The notes under the pieces: model-generated
Seen by the model: only the letters and a program-made list of their open reading frames with translations
What the model was told of the DNA's origin: nothing
The model's database searches: none
Origin: Paenibacillus elgii NBRC 100335
GTDB taxonomy: Bacteria; Bacillota; Bacilli; Paenibacillales; NBRC-103111
DNA length: 64,000 bases
Reading direction: 5' to 3'
NCBI RefSeq assembly: GCF_004000865.1
Contig: NZ_BIMB01000005.1
Span: forward strand, 124,001-188,000
Position numbers and translations under genes: made by a program
In this document: one piece after another, positions 42,522-52,319 of the stretch
How positions within the stretch are numbered: position 1 is the stretch's first letter
How the letters are laid out: each line of letters opens with the position of its first letter

Positions 42522-43889
42522 TTAAATGCATAGCCGGACGATTTCCGTCCAGGTCGTACACAGCTCGACTGTGTTTTCTTCAAAAGCTCCGGTGCCGTTC
42601 TGGATTTCGATCAACTCAAGATCGGTCAGCGCGCGAATACTGTGTCTCGTTCCGGCCGGAATCCGAATGACGTCGCCTGCCTGAATCGGCTGAAGCCGCT
42701 CATCGAGAATCATTTCGCCCATACCGGAAAGCACGGTCAGCACTTCGTCATGCATGCGATGAACCTGATAGCTGTGATGCTTACCGGCCAAGATGCACAG
42801 CCTTCGGGTTACTGCCTTATGGTCGTTCTCGCCAAGAACGCAATCCAGGACTCTGTATTTTCCCCAGACCCTTTCCTCATACATGGGGGGCTGCTCAATC
42901 GATTTGATGATATCTTTGATCTTCGGAGTCGATTCCTTGCTCGCCACAAGAATTCCGTCCGGACTTGCGGCAACGACTACATCCGGCACATCCAGTACGG
43001 TAATGGGAATGTTCAGCTCGTTAACCAAGTGCGTATTTTGACTGGCGTCCGTCATGATTCCCGTGCCGATAATCGGCGTACTCATCTCTTCCGTCAGCGT
43101 ATTCCAGGTACCCAGGTCCTTCCATACCCCGTCGTAGGACAGCATTGCGATATTTTTCGTTTTCTCGACAACTTCATAATCGAAGCTGATTTTGTCCATT
43201 TTCCCGTACTGCCGGGCCAATTCCTCATACTGGATAGGCAGGCCTTTTTTAATCAACAGCGTGATGAGGAAGTCGAGCTTAAACGCAAAGATCCCGCAAT
43301 TCCAAAGAGCGGATTGGGCAATCAGCTCCTCCGCTTTGCTTTGCGTCGGCTTTTCTTGAAAGTTGGCCACTCTCATGAACGATTCGCTGCTGTCCGGGCT
43401 CGGCTCCGGTACGATATATCCGTATTTTTCAGACGGAAAAGTTGGCTTTACCCCCATAAGCGCCAAGTCCGCCTTCGATTCCCGCAGCACATGCTCCAGC
43501 TTTTTGATGTGCTCGAAGAACGGATCTTCCACATATGGATCGACAGGAAGAATCGCCACGCATTCCTCGAGACTTACGCTTTCCACGGAGTACAAGTAGA
43601 CGGCAGCCAGGGCGATTGCCGGAAACGTATCGCGTCTCTCCGGCTCGATGATCAACGGAACCTGCTCGCCAATCTGGCTTTGCAAAATTTCCCGCTGCAC
43701 CTTTCCCGTTGCTACGTAGGCGGACTGATCGATATCGGCGTTTTTCAGCTGCCGCCATACCCGCTCAACCATCGATTCGAGCTGCCCTTCGTCGTTGCGC
43801 AGTACCTTCAGAAATTGCTTCGATCTCGTATCGTTCGATAATGGCCACAGACGCTTGCCGGAGCCGCCGGACAATAAAATATATTTCAT
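42522..43889 (-). CDS. manC: Mannose-1-phosphate guanylyltransferase / phosphomannose isomerase (type II)
   Basis: The 455-aa enzyme has the nucleotidyltransferase signature GGSGKRLWPLS (residues 8-18), FQEKP and the C-terminal cupin PMI domain (ILDERLQPIQAGDVIRIPAG-type motif, with RHSIRAL and ELIEIQNG). It makes GDP-mannose and possibly fructose-6-P/mannose-6-P interconversion. The ATG overlaps the stop of the upstream glycosyltransferase by four bases (ATGA), with AAGGATG before it. A GDP-mannose supply implies mannose or a derivative in the polymer. Confidence 0.93.
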   Translation of the reverse strand: MKYILLSGGSGKRLWPLSNDTRSKQFLKVLRNDEGQLESMVERVWRQLKNADIDQSAYVATGKVQREILQSQIGEQVPLIIEPERRDTFPAIALAAVYLYSVESVSLEECVAILPVDPYVEDPFFEHIKKLEHVLRESKADLALMGVKPTFPSEKYGYIVPEPSPDSSESFMRVANFQEKPTQSKAEELIAQSALWNCGIFAFKLDFLITLLIKKGLPIQYEELARQYGKMDKISFDYEVVEKTKNIAMLSYDGVWKDLGTWNTLTEEMSTPIIGTGIMTDASQNTHLVNELNIPITVLDVPDVVVAASPDGILVASKESTPKIKDIIKSIEQPPMYEERVWGKYRVLDCVLGENDHKAVTRRLCILAGKHHSYQVHRMHDEVLTVLSGMGEMILDERLQPIQAGDVIRIPAGTRHSIRALTDLELIEIQNGTGAFEENTVELCTTWTEIVRLCI

Positions 43890-45076
43890 GAGATACACAT
43901 CCTTTTCATGATATCGTTTTGTTCGCCCGCGGTTCGCAGCAATACCTCGTTCACGTGATTCGCCGCATGGCTCCACGTATATTTGGATAGCACAAAGTCG
44001 CGGCAGACCTCCGAAGTAGGCCATGTCTCCCGCTCCCGGTACAGACGAACCAGCCCTTCAGCAATGGCATCGGCGCTCGTATCCTTGAATAAAAACCGGG
44101 AATCGAACGGCGTCAAAATCTCCTTGTTCCCTCCGATGGGAGTCGCTACTACCGGTACTCCGCTGGCGAGAGCCTCTATGGTGATCAAGCCGAAGCCTTC
44201 CAGCGCCTGGGTGGGAACAACGAACAAATCCGAGGATTGATAATACAAGGGGAGCTGATCCTCCGGCACATACCCTAGCAAACGAACATGATCCTCAAGG
44301 CCGTATTCGCGGATTTTCTCCTTCAATTCGTCGGCAAGCGGCCCCCTTCCGCCGATGAGCAGGAGACTGTTCGGCTCCTCAAGCACAACCGTTTTCCAGG
44401 CTTCCAGCAAGTTGAGCAATCCCATCCGCTTGACCAAGCGTCTCACGGTCAATACGACAAAGCGGTCGGAAGGAATGTTCAGCTCGGCCCTTGTCTTCTG
44501 CCGATCGGAGGCCGGCTTGAAGTTATCGATATTGGTCGCTCCGGGTACAATTTCGATTTTATCCAGCGGAATACCGTACGACTCGTGTAAAATGTCCTTA
44601 AAAAATTGGCTCAATACAATAAAGCGGTCGCCAAGCCGGTATGTGCTCATCTCGATCTTCCGGGCCACCGAGTTTCTCAGCCGGTTGACCAAATCAAGCT
44701 TTTCCACGCCCAATTCGTTCGCCCATGGGCCGTGAAAGCTCATCACCACAGGAATATTCCGCTTCTTCGCTTCCAGAGCCGGGCCCAGAGCATACGGCGA
44801 GAAATGCGTGTAAAGCACATCGATCGGACGGCTGTTCATAATGGCCGCCGCTTTTTTTCGGAAGGCCCATTGCCGCATCAGCATCATCTTATGGGGCTGC
44901 GTGGCCTGGATGATTTTGATTCCTTGATGCACCGGCTGCTCCGGGCTGCTCACCATGGCTTCCAGATCGTGGATTTCGGAAAGCTTCTCGCATATCGAAC
45001 GAAAATAAGTGTTTAGTCCTCCTGGCTGATACACGGGCCATCCCATTCCCGTTGCCAATATTCGTAATATTGACAT
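43886..45076 (-). CDS. Glycosyltransferase family 4
   Basis: The 396-aa protein has two Rossmann-like halves: an N-terminal acceptor domain (GMGWPVYQPGGLNTYFRS) and a C-terminal donor domain with LTVRRLVKRMGLLNL, YYQSSDLFVVPTQ and E-x7-E in EGFGLITIEALASGVP. The start at 45076 has GGGGGATC upstream, and the frame up to 45103 lacks a site. It is coupled to manC, so a mannosyltransferase is a fair guess. Confidence 0.9.
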   Translation of the reverse strand: MSILRILATGMGWPVYQPGGLNTYFRSICEKLSEIHDLEAMVSSPEQPVHQGIKIIQATQPHKMMLMRQWAFRKKAAAIMNSRPIDVLYTHFSPYALGPALEAKKRNIPVVMSFHGPWANELGVEKLDLVNRLRNSVARKIEMSTYRLGDRFIVLSQFFKDILHESYGIPLDKIEIVPGATNIDNFKPASDRQKTRAELNIPSDRFVVLTVRRLVKRMGLLNLLEAWKTVVLEEPNSLLLIGGRGPLADELKEKIREYGLEDHVRLLGYVPEDQLPLYYQSSDLFVVPTQALEGFGLITIEALASGVPVVATPIGGNKEILTPFDSRFLFKDTSADAIAEGLVRLYRERETWPTSEVCRDFVLSKYTWSHAANHVNEVLLRTAGEQNDIMKRMCIS

Positions 45077-45092
45077 GCTGATCCCCCTACCT

Positions 45093-45872
45093 TTATTCGG
45101 CAACTCCGCTATTTTGAACCCTTTTTAATTCATACAGCTTGATTTGCGTCAAATATTCGTAATAAGCCCACAGGGTCGCAACCGTGAGACCGGCCAGCCC
45201 TTTCTTGAACAGTCCGTGAACAAAATATTTTTGCCCGAAGCGCAGAACCGGGCGGAACAGCAGCCGCATCAGACTGAAACTTTGGTTGGCAGAAAGAGCT
45301 TTTTGCGCTTCCAAGGCGGTGTATTTATTAAACCGGATCACATGGTCATCGATGCTGCGGTAGCCGTCATGCCATAGGATTCCCGGCATAAATCCGATCT
45401 TGCGCCCTTCCGGTTCCGGTCCTTCGTGAACCTCCGTCTCTTTAATGGAGGTCACTTTCCGGTTATACATCCGCGGAAGATTCTCCCCTTTATCGAGCCA
45501 TTTGCCCATAAAATTGCCGATCCGGTAGATGTTGTAAATATCGGCGTCGGCCGTTTTCCCTGCTTTCCATTGCTTAATGGAATTTTTCAGTTCCTCGTTC
45601 GCAAATTCATCCGTATCGATGAAAAAGATCCAGTCGTGGGTCGCCTTCTCCGCGGCAAAATTACGTTGTTTGGCAAAGCCGGGCCATGGATTGAAAAATA
45701 CTTTGCAGCCTAAGCTTTCGGCGATTTCCACCGTCGCATCCTTGCTTCCCCCATCGACAACAACAATCTCATCCGCAAAATCCTGACATGAAACAACGGC
45801 TTTGGCGATTCGTTGCTCCTCGTTTTGAGCGATAATCGTAACCGATATGCGCTTGGCCTCGGAGTGGTCCAT
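45093..45872 (-). CDS. Glycosyltransferase family 2 (WaaE/KdtX-like)
   Basis: The 259-aa protein has a GT-A fold: TIIAQNEEQRIAKAV at the nucleotide end, DGGSKDATVEIAE, AKQRNFA and the DxD motif Asp86-Thr-Asp88 in FIDTDEF. The C-terminal part resembles the WaaE-type subgroup (RRP-type basic helix, FVHGLFKKG near a membrane-associated segment). It probably adds one sugar to the lipid-linked repeat unit on the cytoplasmic face. Confidence 0.9.
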   Translation of the reverse strand: MDHSEAKRISVTIIAQNEEQRIAKAVVSCQDFADEIVVVDGGSKDATVEIAESLGCKVFFNPWPGFAKQRNFAAEKATHDWIFFIDTDEFANEELKNSIKQWKAGKTADADIYNIYRIGNFMGKWLDKGENLPRMYNRKVTSIKETEVHEGPEPEGRKIGFMPGILWHDGYRSIDDHVIRFNKYTALEAQKALSANQSFSLMRLLFRPVLRFGQKYFVHGLFKKGLAGLTVATLWAYYEYLTQIKLYELKRVQNSGVAE

Positions 45873-45894
45873 CTCCTGATTGACTCCTTTCTAT

Positions 45895-47283
45895 TTAGGT
45901 AGCATTTGATTTGAGCCGTTGCGTGATTTTCTGCTTAAACCATAATAAATCGCCCTGTGTCGGGACAGGACGCGGCATCGGCACCTTCAAGCTGAGCGGG
46001 AATTGAAACATGATGAAGCAGAATCGGACAAAGGTTGCCGTTAACAGCGCACAAGCCGCTCCCGTCAAGCCGAAGCGCGGAACCAGGAAGATAAGCAGCG
46101 GAATGCTGATGGAGAGACCTATAGCTTGGAGAAGGGATACTTTGCCGGGTTTTCCCAAAGCCATGAAGGTTTGCGCCAATACCCAGACCGCACCGCTTAA
46201 TGCCGTCTCAAGAAGCAAAATCCAAATAATACCGGTCGCTTCCCTATATTTCTCGCCATACAACAAGATGAGCGCCGTCGGCGAAATGACCATTAAAACC
46301 AAGGCAATGATGCAGGTGCCCGTCGAAGCGATCCGGAATACTTTCATCGTGAGCGAAATGGTCTCGTCCCTGCTCATGCCAGCAGCTTTAGGCAGCAGGA
46401 CAATCGCAATGGCATTTTGAAAAATGCCGACCATCCGCGCAAGGCTTAAAGCAACCAAATAGAGCCCCAGGTCGGTCGGTGTCATTAACCGCACCATAAC
46501 CACCTGGTCCATAAACAAAGTGAGCGTCGCCACAATATCGATCAAGTAGGAAGAAAGACCATACGTGATCAGTCTCTTGACCGACGAGACGATGCCTTTC
46601 AGCGAAGTTTTGTACATGCGAAACAGCTGATATACGGTATAAATCCCAACCGGCACATTGGGAAGAAAATACGATAAGGCCGAAGTGAACGGCGTCAGAT
46701 GGCCCGTGAGCGCCAGCCCCAACAGCATGATCAGCGTCGCGACAACAGGCAAATATCGTCTTCGGTTAAATCCCTTGAAATCTTCGCGCCCCTGCATGAC
46801 GGCGTTTAAATAGTTCGTAAAAAGTACGCTTGGCGCAAAAAACATCAAGATTTGTGCCAAAACCACCGTTTCATGCGAATAGGAGCTCAGCCAGACCGGA
46901 ACAAACCAGATGCCTGCCGCCGTAATGAAGACGCTGGTTCCCAGATGAATCAGGCACGCGGTAAAAATAAAGTTTCCGGATTCCTGCGGATTTTTCTTCA
47001 TGTTGTAGATCACGGAGGTTTGCAGGCCGAGCGTAAACAGTTGCCCGAGCAGCGACGGCCAGAGCATGATCGCCGATTGCTCCCCTCTCCCGACCGGGCC
47101 CAGGAAACGGGCGCAAATGATCCCCGTTCCGAGGTTTAGAAGAACGATAAACATGCTGGTCATGATGGTTCTTATCGTATTGGCCGCGCTTGATTTTTTA
47201 CTCAACTTGTTCTGAAGACCGGTCCATATAGGGATGAACCTTTTCAACGCTTTTTCGGGTAATATAGACATGAGCCGCGACAT
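45895..47283 (-). CDS. Wzx-type polysaccharide flippase, copy 2
   Basis: The 462-aa protein has about 12-14 membrane helices and the MOP-superfamily start LNLGTGIICARFLGPVGRGE. It flips lipid-linked repeat units across the membrane. It is clearly paralogous to the flippase at 52320-53714 (LGPVG+GE.SA...LW and the MDQVV segment with V..SPTDLGLYLVA-like residues). Its ATG lies three bases after the polymerase gene of the same copy. Confidence 0.9.
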   Translation of the reverse strand: MSRLMSILPEKALKRFIPIWTGLQNKLSKKSSAANTIRTIMTSMFIVLLNLGTGIICARFLGPVGRGEQSAIMLWPSLLGQLFTLGLQTSVIYNMKKNPQESGNFIFTACLIHLGTSVFITAAGIWFVPVWLSSYSHETVVLAQILMFFAPSVLFTNYLNAVMQGREDFKGFNRRRYLPVVATLIMLLGLALTGHLTPFTSALSYFLPNVPVGIYTVYQLFRMYKTSLKGIVSSVKRLITYGLSSYLIDIVATLTLFMDQVVMVRLMTPTDLGLYLVALSLARMVGIFQNAIAIVLLPKAAGMSRDETISLTMKVFRIASTGTCIIALVLMVISPTALILLYGEKYREATGIIWILLLETALSGAVWVLAQTFMALGKPGKVSLLQAIGLSISIPLLIFLVPRFGLTGAACALLTATFVRFCFIMFQFPLSLKVPMPRPVPTQGDLLWFKQKITQRLKSNAT

Positions 47284-47286
47284 CCT

Positions 47287-48720
47287 TTAATCTCCTTTAG
47301 TTGATGGTTCGGAGCCATTCCAGCCCATAGCAACGCAAAACCATATCAATACGCCTAGAATGGAATTGTAGCTGTTGGAGAAAAACAAATTGGTGAATGA
47401 GGCGGTCATGACGGCAATGCCGAATCGCGTATAGCTTCTCTCCCTTAAGCTCAACCCCTGTTGACTGCACAAACTTTTGAACAAGCTCCAAAGCCCATAG
47501 CAAAAAGCGGCAGTTCCAATCAGACCGTAGGTCATCATAATACTGCCTATCCCGCTATCGAATACGCCGGTTTCTTGGCTAAGCTCGCCGCCGTTCTGCA
47601 ATCGCGTCGCCGTCCCTATGCCGCCCAATCCCAAGCCCTGCGGATTGCTAAGTAACATCGGCAGCAGTTGGTTGGTCAAATCCATCCTTTCGTTAAACGA
47701 ATGATCGTTCTCCATATCGCCAAACGTGGCAAACCGGTTCATCAGCTCCTGTCCTTGCGGCACAACCAGCAAGCAGGCGTAAACGAACAGGACGAAGCCG
47801 GCGAGAATGCTAAACGATTTCAAGCGGTTCATTTCTTTCGAAATCGCGATAAAGACGATTAAGGCGACAGCCGCCAGTACCCAACCCGAACGCACCAAGG
47901 TCACAATCGAGCCCATCGCTACCAGCATGACGCCGAACCATCCGAAAGCCCCCCGCCATTTTTTGACCAGCAGCATCGCGGCAAGGGCCAACGAAAGATA
48001 GCTGCCTGCGGGACCCGGCGAGTTGAGCGTCGAAAATACCCGGATTTCAAATGGATTGGGCTTGCCGATCGACGTCATTCCCGAATAATCCATCCAAAAC
48101 GCATCCCATGGCGGAACCGCAACAAATTGGATCAGCCCGTAGCAGGCGATGAAGATGGCGAGATGGACGAAGCTGATCATCCAGGCATCGCGATCTTGAA
48201 CCGTCGGGCGGTAAGCTACGATATATGGCAGCCACAGCAAAGGCACAAGCGTATTGGCCAGGTCAAACAGACTGGCCGATCCGTTACGCGCAAGCCCGAT
48301 GAGCAGCGCATATCCCATTGCCCCAAGCAGCCACAGCAGGCCCTTGCCCGCTTGCCCGGGAAAATCGCCCAGGGCGCGGACGATCGGGATGACCATAAGC
48401 AGGCTGACGAGGAGAGGAAGGACGCTGATCATCGACATCGAGTGGTAAGAGTCCGTCAGCCAATCGTAGATTCTTCGCATTTCGGGCGCCGTGACCCAGA
48501 CAAACAGATTGTAAGGAAGAAACCACAGCGAATTATGCCATGCCAGCAGCAAAGCCGGAAAGACGACGAGCATGACGACAACCAGCTGCATCATGGAATC
48601 GCCGCTTTTTAATCCGATGGCATAGCCTAAATAACCTGCAAGCAACCAAGACAGAATGATTTTACCTATCCAATGGCCGTATAATTTGCCGCTTATTTTT
48701 AAGTATCCTGTTTTAAGCAA
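47287..48720 (-). CDS. O-antigen-ligase/Wzy-type polymerase, copy 2
   Basis: The 477-aa membrane protein has about 12 helices and the ligase/polymerase-type external loop with SLNSPGPAGSYLSL and TLVRSGWV motifs. It would link repeat units in the external leaflet. It is a paralogue of the protein at 53711-55144, which shares SLNSPGPAG, WRG..GW.GV and the TLVR.SWV region. It pairs with the flippase gene three bases downstream. Confidence 0.88.
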   Translation of the reverse strand: MLKTGYLKISGKLYGHWIGKIILSWLLAGYLGYAIGLKSGDSMMQLVVVMLVVFPALLLAWHNSLWFLPYNLFVWVTAPEMRRIYDWLTDSYHSMSMISVLPLLVSLLMVIPIVRALGDFPGQAGKGLLWLLGAMGYALLIGLARNGSASLFDLANTLVPLLWLPYIVAYRPTVQDRDAWMISFVHLAIFIACYGLIQFVAVPPWDAFWMDYSGMTSIGKPNPFEIRVFSTLNSPGPAGSYLSLALAAMLLVKKWRGAFGWFGVMLVAMGSIVTLVRSGWVLAAVALIVFIAISKEMNRLKSFSILAGFVLFVYACLLVVPQGQELMNRFATFGDMENDHSFNERMDLTNQLLPMLLSNPQGLGLGGIGTATRLQNGGELSQETGVFDSGIGSIMMTYGLIGTAAFCYGLWSLFKSLCSQQGLSLRERSYTRFGIAVMTASFTNLFFSNSYNSILGVLIWFCVAMGWNGSEPSTKGD

Positions 48721-48744
48721 TTGGCCGTTCCTCCTACAGTGTCT

Positions 48745-49878
48745 TTAAGACAGCGAAACGCCAACGGACTTTCTTTGGTTCGTGCTTTCGAGGAATGCGC
48801 GGTATTTCGTTTGGAGATGCTTGTCGAACTCGCTTTTAAACCGGTCGACGTTGAATTTGTCCGCGTGTGCCCGAATCAGCTCCGGGTTCCAGGTCATGCT
48901 CTCGCACTGCCTGACGGCATCAGCCAACGAAGCCGCATTCGGCTGCTCGAAATAGACGCCGTTGAGCGGCGGCCGAATCGTATCGAGCGCTCCGCCTCCC
49001 TTGTAGGCAATGACCGGTCGGCCCGCGGCATTGACTTCAAGCGGCGTAATGCCGAAGTCCTCTTCCCCGGGAAAAATAAACGCCCGGCACTGCGACATCA
49101 GCTTGGCGACTTCCTCGTCCTCCAACCGGCCCAAAAATTGTACGTTGCTTTTGGCCATGCCGCGAAGCCGCTCCAGATCGGGCCCACCGCCGACCACGTA
49201 CAGCTTGGCGCCGAGTTGATTGAACGCCTCCACCGCCAGATCGATTCTTTTGTAAGGGATCAGTCGCGAAACGATCAAATAAAAATCTTCCACCTGCTCC
49301 GAGATCCGGTAACGCTCCGTTTCGACCGGGGGGAAAATAACGCTGGACTCTCTGTTGTAGCAGTGCTGAATTCGTTCTTTCACGACCGTGGAGTTCGCGA
49401 TGTACTCGTTCACCCGGCCGGCCGTTTTTCGGTCCCAGTATTTCAAATATTTCACATAGAACCGCAGCCCGTTTTTGATGATAGGCGAATAGGATTCCCG
49501 CGAGATGTACGTTTCAAAATCCCACGCAAACCTCATCGGGGTATGGCAGTAGCAGAGATGGAACGTTTCTTTCGGAACCTTGATTCCTTTCACAAAAGCA
49601 AAGCTGGACGAGATGACGACATCGTATTCGCGAAAATCCATCTGCTGAAGAGCAATGGGATAGATGGGCAGCAGCTTCTTGAAATTGGCTTCGATCCCGG
49701 GAATCTTCTGGGCCCATGTTGTCCGAATGTCGGCGCCCTTCAAGTCGTGCATCATTTTGTCAAAATTGCTGGCTAACGTGTAGATCGGAGCTTCGGGATA
49801 CATCTGATGCAAAACGGCAAGAACCCGCTCGGCTCCGCCCATCTGCGTCAACAGATCGTGAACAAGCGCTACTTTCAA
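48745..49878 (-). CDS. Glycosyltransferase family 4 (WbaZ-like)
   Basis: The 377-aa protein begins KVALVHDLLTQMGGAERVL, a GT4 start, and has the donor domain LIVSRLIPYKRIDLAVEAF and the PGEEDFGITPLEVNAAGRPVIAYKGGG motif of WbaZ-type mannosyltransferases. It probably adds mannose to the lipid-linked repeat unit. The ATG follows AGGAGG. It lies 15 bases from the upstream GT4 gene. Confidence 0.92.
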   Translation of the reverse strand: MKVALVHDLLTQMGGAERVLAVLHQMYPEAPIYTLASNFDKMMHDLKGADIRTTWAQKIPGIEANFKKLLPIYPIALQQMDFREYDVVISSSFAFVKGIKVPKETFHLCYCHTPMRFAWDFETYISRESYSPIIKNGLRFYVKYLKYWDRKTAGRVNEYIANSTVVKERIQHCYNRESSVIFPPVETERYRISEQVEDFYLIVSRLIPYKRIDLAVEAFNQLGAKLYVVGGGPDLERLRGMAKSNVQFLGRLEDEEVAKLMSQCRAFIFPGEEDFGITPLEVNAAGRPVIAYKGGGALDTIRPPLNGVYFEQPNAASLADAVRQCESMTWNPELIRAHADKFNVDRFKSEFDKHLQTKYRAFLESTNQRKSVGVSLS

Positions 49879-49893
49879 CTCCGAAGGCCTCCT

Positions 49894-51057
49894 TTATATT
49901 TTTATTCTTCCGCTGATGACTTGAGGATAGAACGACGTAATTTTTTGAACCGTATGTTCGATCAAGAAAAGCTCCTTCACCCGGCTCATGGCCTTCTCGC
50001 CCATTTCCTTGCGCTCTTCCGGGTGCTCGATCATCCATTGAATGGCTTCAATTAACCGCTCTGCTTTTCCCGGCGGAATGAGCAATCCCGTTTCTTCGTT
50101 CAGCACGATCTCCCTCGGCCCTCCCGCATTGGAAGCGATGACCGGGAGCCCGACCGCCATTCCTTCGACAATCACCTGACCGAAAGGCTCCGGTATGACG
50201 GACGTGTGAACCAGCAAATCCGCTTGACTCATCAATTGGGAAATATCGTTCACATGTCCCAGCATCTTGACGTTAAACAAGCCATGTTCACGTATATATT
50301 GGATGAGCTGCTGCTTGTAGACCGCATCCGCTTCAAAAAGCGCGTCGCCGGCGATCCAAAACTCGACATTCCGCTTGGCAAAGGACTTGGCGGCTTCCAG
50401 CAAAATATGCTGTCCTTTCCAATCGGCCAGCCTTCCGACCAGCAGAACGATAAAGCGGTCGTCCTTATCCTCAAGCTGCGGCTCGTTCATCCGCCCGATT
50501 TGACCGAAGTAAGAAGGGTAGGCAATGGTTTTTTTCTTGGTCGTCGCTTGCGACAAATTTAAGGTAGCCATCGTTGCATTGGAGTTGGCGATGACGCCGT
50601 CCGGCAAATATTTCACCAGCAGCTTCATAAAAAAAGCGACGATTTTTCGCAAATACGGCGCTTCGATGATGTCATGAATATGCCAAATGAGCGGTATTCC
50701 GGCCGACTTTGCGGCTACGGCACCATAGATGGCGGATTTAAGAGAATTCGTATGAACGCAGACCACTTTTTCTTCCCTAAGCACTCTGCCAACGGCTTTT
50801 CCGTATAAATAAGTTTTAATCGCAGAGCTGAATACTTGGAAATTAATTGTATTGCGATTTCTGTTTCTAACCTTCTCGTCCAAATGGATAATTCGAACGT
50901 CCATTCCTTTTTCTCTTAAACGTTCAGCGAGCGGTCCGTCCTCTGCCAACACGACTAACGGTTCTACGGTTTGATCAAGATTGGTTAGCAGATTAAACAG
51001 CGCCACTTCACCGCCACTCCATCTGGCAGTATGATCCAAGTAAGCTACGCGGTACAT
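49894..51057 (-). CDS. Glycosyltransferase family 4, tandem copy b
   Basis: The protein begins YRVAYLDHTARWSGGEVAL and carries the donor motifs VGRLADWKGQHILLEAA and PEPFGQVIVEGMAVGLPVIA (E-x7-E). It is strongly similar to the next gene upstream (51114-52271) over the whole length (VCVHTNSLKSAIYGAVAAKSA, RNRNRN). The start at 51057 matches the paralogue and is 12 bases from GGGAGG; an ATG nine bases further up is only three bases from that site. Confidence 0.9.
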   Translation of the reverse strand: MYRVAYLDHTARWSGGEVALFNLLTNLDQTVEPLVVLAEDGPLAERLREKGMDVRIIHLDEKVRNRNRNTINFQVFSSAIKTYLYGKAVGRVLREEKVVCVHTNSLKSAIYGAVAAKSAGIPLIWHIHDIIEAPYLRKIVAFFMKLLVKYLPDGVIANSNATMATLNLSQATTKKKTIAYPSYFGQIGRMNEPQLEDKDDRFIVLLVGRLADWKGQHILLEAAKSFAKRNVEFWIAGDALFEADAVYKQQLIQYIREHGLFNVKMLGHVNDISQLMSQADLLVHTSVIPEPFGQVIVEGMAVGLPVIASNAGGPREIVLNEETGLLIPPGKAERLIEAIQWMIEHPEERKEMGEKAMSRVKELFLIEHTVQKITSFYPQVISGRIKI

Positions 51058-51113
51058 GCGACACATTAACCTCCCTTCTTACCTATAAAATTAGAATGAA
51101 AGACGACCCCACA

Positions 51114-52271
51114 TCACTGAACCTTCTGCTCCCGGATGACCATCGGATAAAATTCGGTAATCCGTTTAACGGTAGATTCGATCAAGAAATGTTCCCGCAC
51201 ACGCGTCATGCCCAGTTCTCCCATATGCCTTCGTTCCTCAGGATGATCGATCATCCATTGAATGGCCTCGCTCAGCAGATCCGGCTGACCCGGCTGAATG
51301 AGCAGCCCGGTGACGTGCGGCACGACGATCTCGCGCGGCCCCCCTAAATCTGAGGCGATGACCGGCAGCCCGTTCGCCATTCCTTCCACAATGACCTGCC
51401 CGAACGGCTCCGGCATGATGGAAGTGTGGACCAACAGATCGGCTTGCTGCAGCAAAGACGGGATATGCTCGACGTGCCCAAGCATCATCACATTCGTTAA
51501 ACCGTGATCCTCAATAAACTGCTGCAGCCGCTTTTTGTATCCGTCGTTGCCGAACAGGGCGTCGCCAGCCAGCCAAAACTGGACCTCCGGCTGTTCCTTA
51601 AACCGCTTCGCGGCATCGAGCAGGACATGCTGTCCTTTCCATTCGTCCAGCCGGCCTACGAGCAAAATGACAAACTGCTTCCGGTTCGGGGATTGACCGA
51701 GCATCGATCCGATCGGGCCGTTGTACGAAGAATAGGCAACCAGCGTTTTGACGCTTTGCGCTTCGGACAGATGCAGGGAAGACATGGTCGATTTGGAGTT
51801 GGCAATAATTCCGTTCGGCAGCAGCTTTGCCATGATGCGGATAAATTTGGCGATGATAGGGCGCAGGTACGGCTCCGCAATGTTATCCCGAATGTGCCAG
51901 ACGAGAGGAATCATCGCGCTTTTGGCCGCGATTGCCCCATAGATGGCCGATTTCAACGAGTTCGTGTGCACGCACGATACTTTTTCCTTTTTCAGCAATT
52001 TGCCGATTTTCAACCCATACTGGAAAAATTCAAGAACGGAGACGAATAAGTGCATGTCCAGTTTGTTCCGATTCCGGTTCCTCGTTTTGTCTTTGAGCAG
52101 TATGACTCTAACGTCGATACCTTTTTCCCGCAGCTTTTCGGCCAGCGGTCCTTCCTCGGCAAGAATGACCAAAGGATGGACCGTTGAGTCCATATTCGTA
52201 AGAAGGTTGTACAGCGCGACTTCTCCTCCACTCCATCTGGCCGTATGATCCAAATAGGCAACCCGAAGCAT
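51114..52271 (-). CDS. Glycosyltransferase family 4, tandem copy a
   Basis: The 385-aa protein has the same architecture as its neighbour: acceptor domain LRVAYLDHTARWSGGEVAL, donor domain VGRLDEWKGQHVLLDAAKRF and PEPFGQVIVEGMANGLPVIA. The start at 52271 is chosen from AAAGGATGG upstream and from the paralogue; the frame to 52310 is not supported. The two genes are a tandem duplication, 56 bases apart. Confidence 0.9.
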   Translation of the reverse strand: MLRVAYLDHTARWSGGEVALYNLLTNMDSTVHPLVILAEEGPLAEKLREKGIDVRVILLKDKTRNRNRNKLDMHLFVSVLEFFQYGLKIGKLLKKEKVSCVHTNSLKSAIYGAIAAKSAMIPLVWHIRDNIAEPYLRPIIAKFIRIMAKLLPNGIIANSKSTMSSLHLSEAQSVKTLVAYSSYNGPIGSMLGQSPNRKQFVILLVGRLDEWKGQHVLLDAAKRFKEQPEVQFWLAGDALFGNDGYKKRLQQFIEDHGLTNVMMLGHVEHIPSLLQQADLLVHTSIMPEPFGQVIVEGMANGLPVIASDLGGPREIVVPHVTGLLIQPGQPDLLSEAIQWMIDHPEERRHMGELGMTRVREHFLIESTVKRITEFYPMVIREQKVQ

Positions 52272-52319
52272 GGCGATTTTTCCATCCTTTCTCCAGTAAT
52301 ACCACTCCACTTGAGACCT

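Noticed and set aside
42642-43841. Plus-strand frame of 399 codons opposite manC
   Set aside because: Antisense shadow with no domain; manC is well supported by motifs and coupling.
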